A stretch of 5,887 nt of DNA from an uncultured Saprospiraceae bacterium. GTDB lineage: Bacteria; Bacteroidota; Bacteroidia; Chitinophagales; Saprospiraceae. The notes below the pieces were generated by a model. The model worked only from the letters and a program-made list of their open reading frames with translations. It was not told where the DNA came from and did not search any database. The stretch covers positions 1-5,887 of the forward strand of contig CALIQO010000121.1 of the NCBI GenBank assembly GCA_938044055.1, written 5' to 3'. The translations under genes and the position numbers were made by a program. Below are positions 5,848 through 5,887 of the stretch, piece after piece (within the stretch, counting starts at the first letter, position 1; each line of letters starts with the position of its first letter).

Positions 5848-5887
5848 TGCTTAAACTCGACAACCATACCATCCTTGTGATAGGAGA
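5847..5887 (+). CDS. Unidentified gene, N-terminal fragment
   Basis: An ATG at 5847 shares its A with the waaA stop (TAATG), a classic translational-coupling overlap, and stays open to the window edge. The 13 complete codons read [13 protein letters not shown], and the next begins GA. The polar start followed by a hydrophobic strand ILVIG suits a nucleotide-binding fold such as a kinase or dehydrogenase, but too little is visible to name a family. The overlap implies co-expression with waaA. Confidence 0.5.
   Translation, partial: MLKLDNHTILVIG

Overview
The window looks like chromosomal DNA from a low-GC member of the Bacteroidota, probably a marine or free-living lineage of the Saprospiria/Cytophagia/Flavobacteriia type. 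The basis is a PorP/SprF-family protein (a family tied to the Bacteroidota-specific type IX secretion and gliding apparatus), a secreted amidohydrolase of a type seen in Bacteroidota, near-absence of Shine-Dalgarno sequences, and TAnnTTTG boxes typical of Bacteroidota promoters upstream of several genes. The genus cannot be decided from the sequence.

Layout. Positions 1-1135 hold a minus-strand tRNA-maturation pair: dusB (tRNA-dihydrouridine synthase), followed 12 nt downstream by the start of a CCA-adding tRNA nucleotidyltransferase that runs off the left edge. A 222-bp divergent intergenic region (1136-1357) follows, rich in inverted repeats. On the plus strand come a secreted metal-dependent amidohydrolase (1358-2449) and a PorP/SprF-type outer-membrane protein (2501-3559) that has its own strong -7 box immediately before its ATG. 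A convergent 37-bp gap separates porP from a minus-strand UDP-glucuronate decarboxylase-like sugar-nucleotide enzyme (3597-4535). A short AT-rich divergent region with overlapping dyads (4536-4620) leads into plus-strand waaA/kdtA (Kdo transferase, 4621-5847). Its stop overlaps the start of a further gene (5847 onward) that leaves the window after 13 codons.

Function. The right half is envelope-oriented: the UDP-xylose branch of nucleotide sugar synthesis and Kdo transfer to lipid A precursor. The middle is exported or outer-membrane protein, and the left is tRNA maturation. Three of the longest open frames begin at GTG or TTG codons that I reject: dusB, porP and waaA all need trimming to internal starts.

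I see no RNA gene, CRISPR array, insertion sequence or phage element. I do not find a clearly new multi-gene system. The points most worth a second look are the non-ATG start of waaA, the near-leaderless architecture of porP, the orphan pairing of a secreted amidohydrolase with a PorP-like protein, and the dyads in the two divergent intergenic regions.
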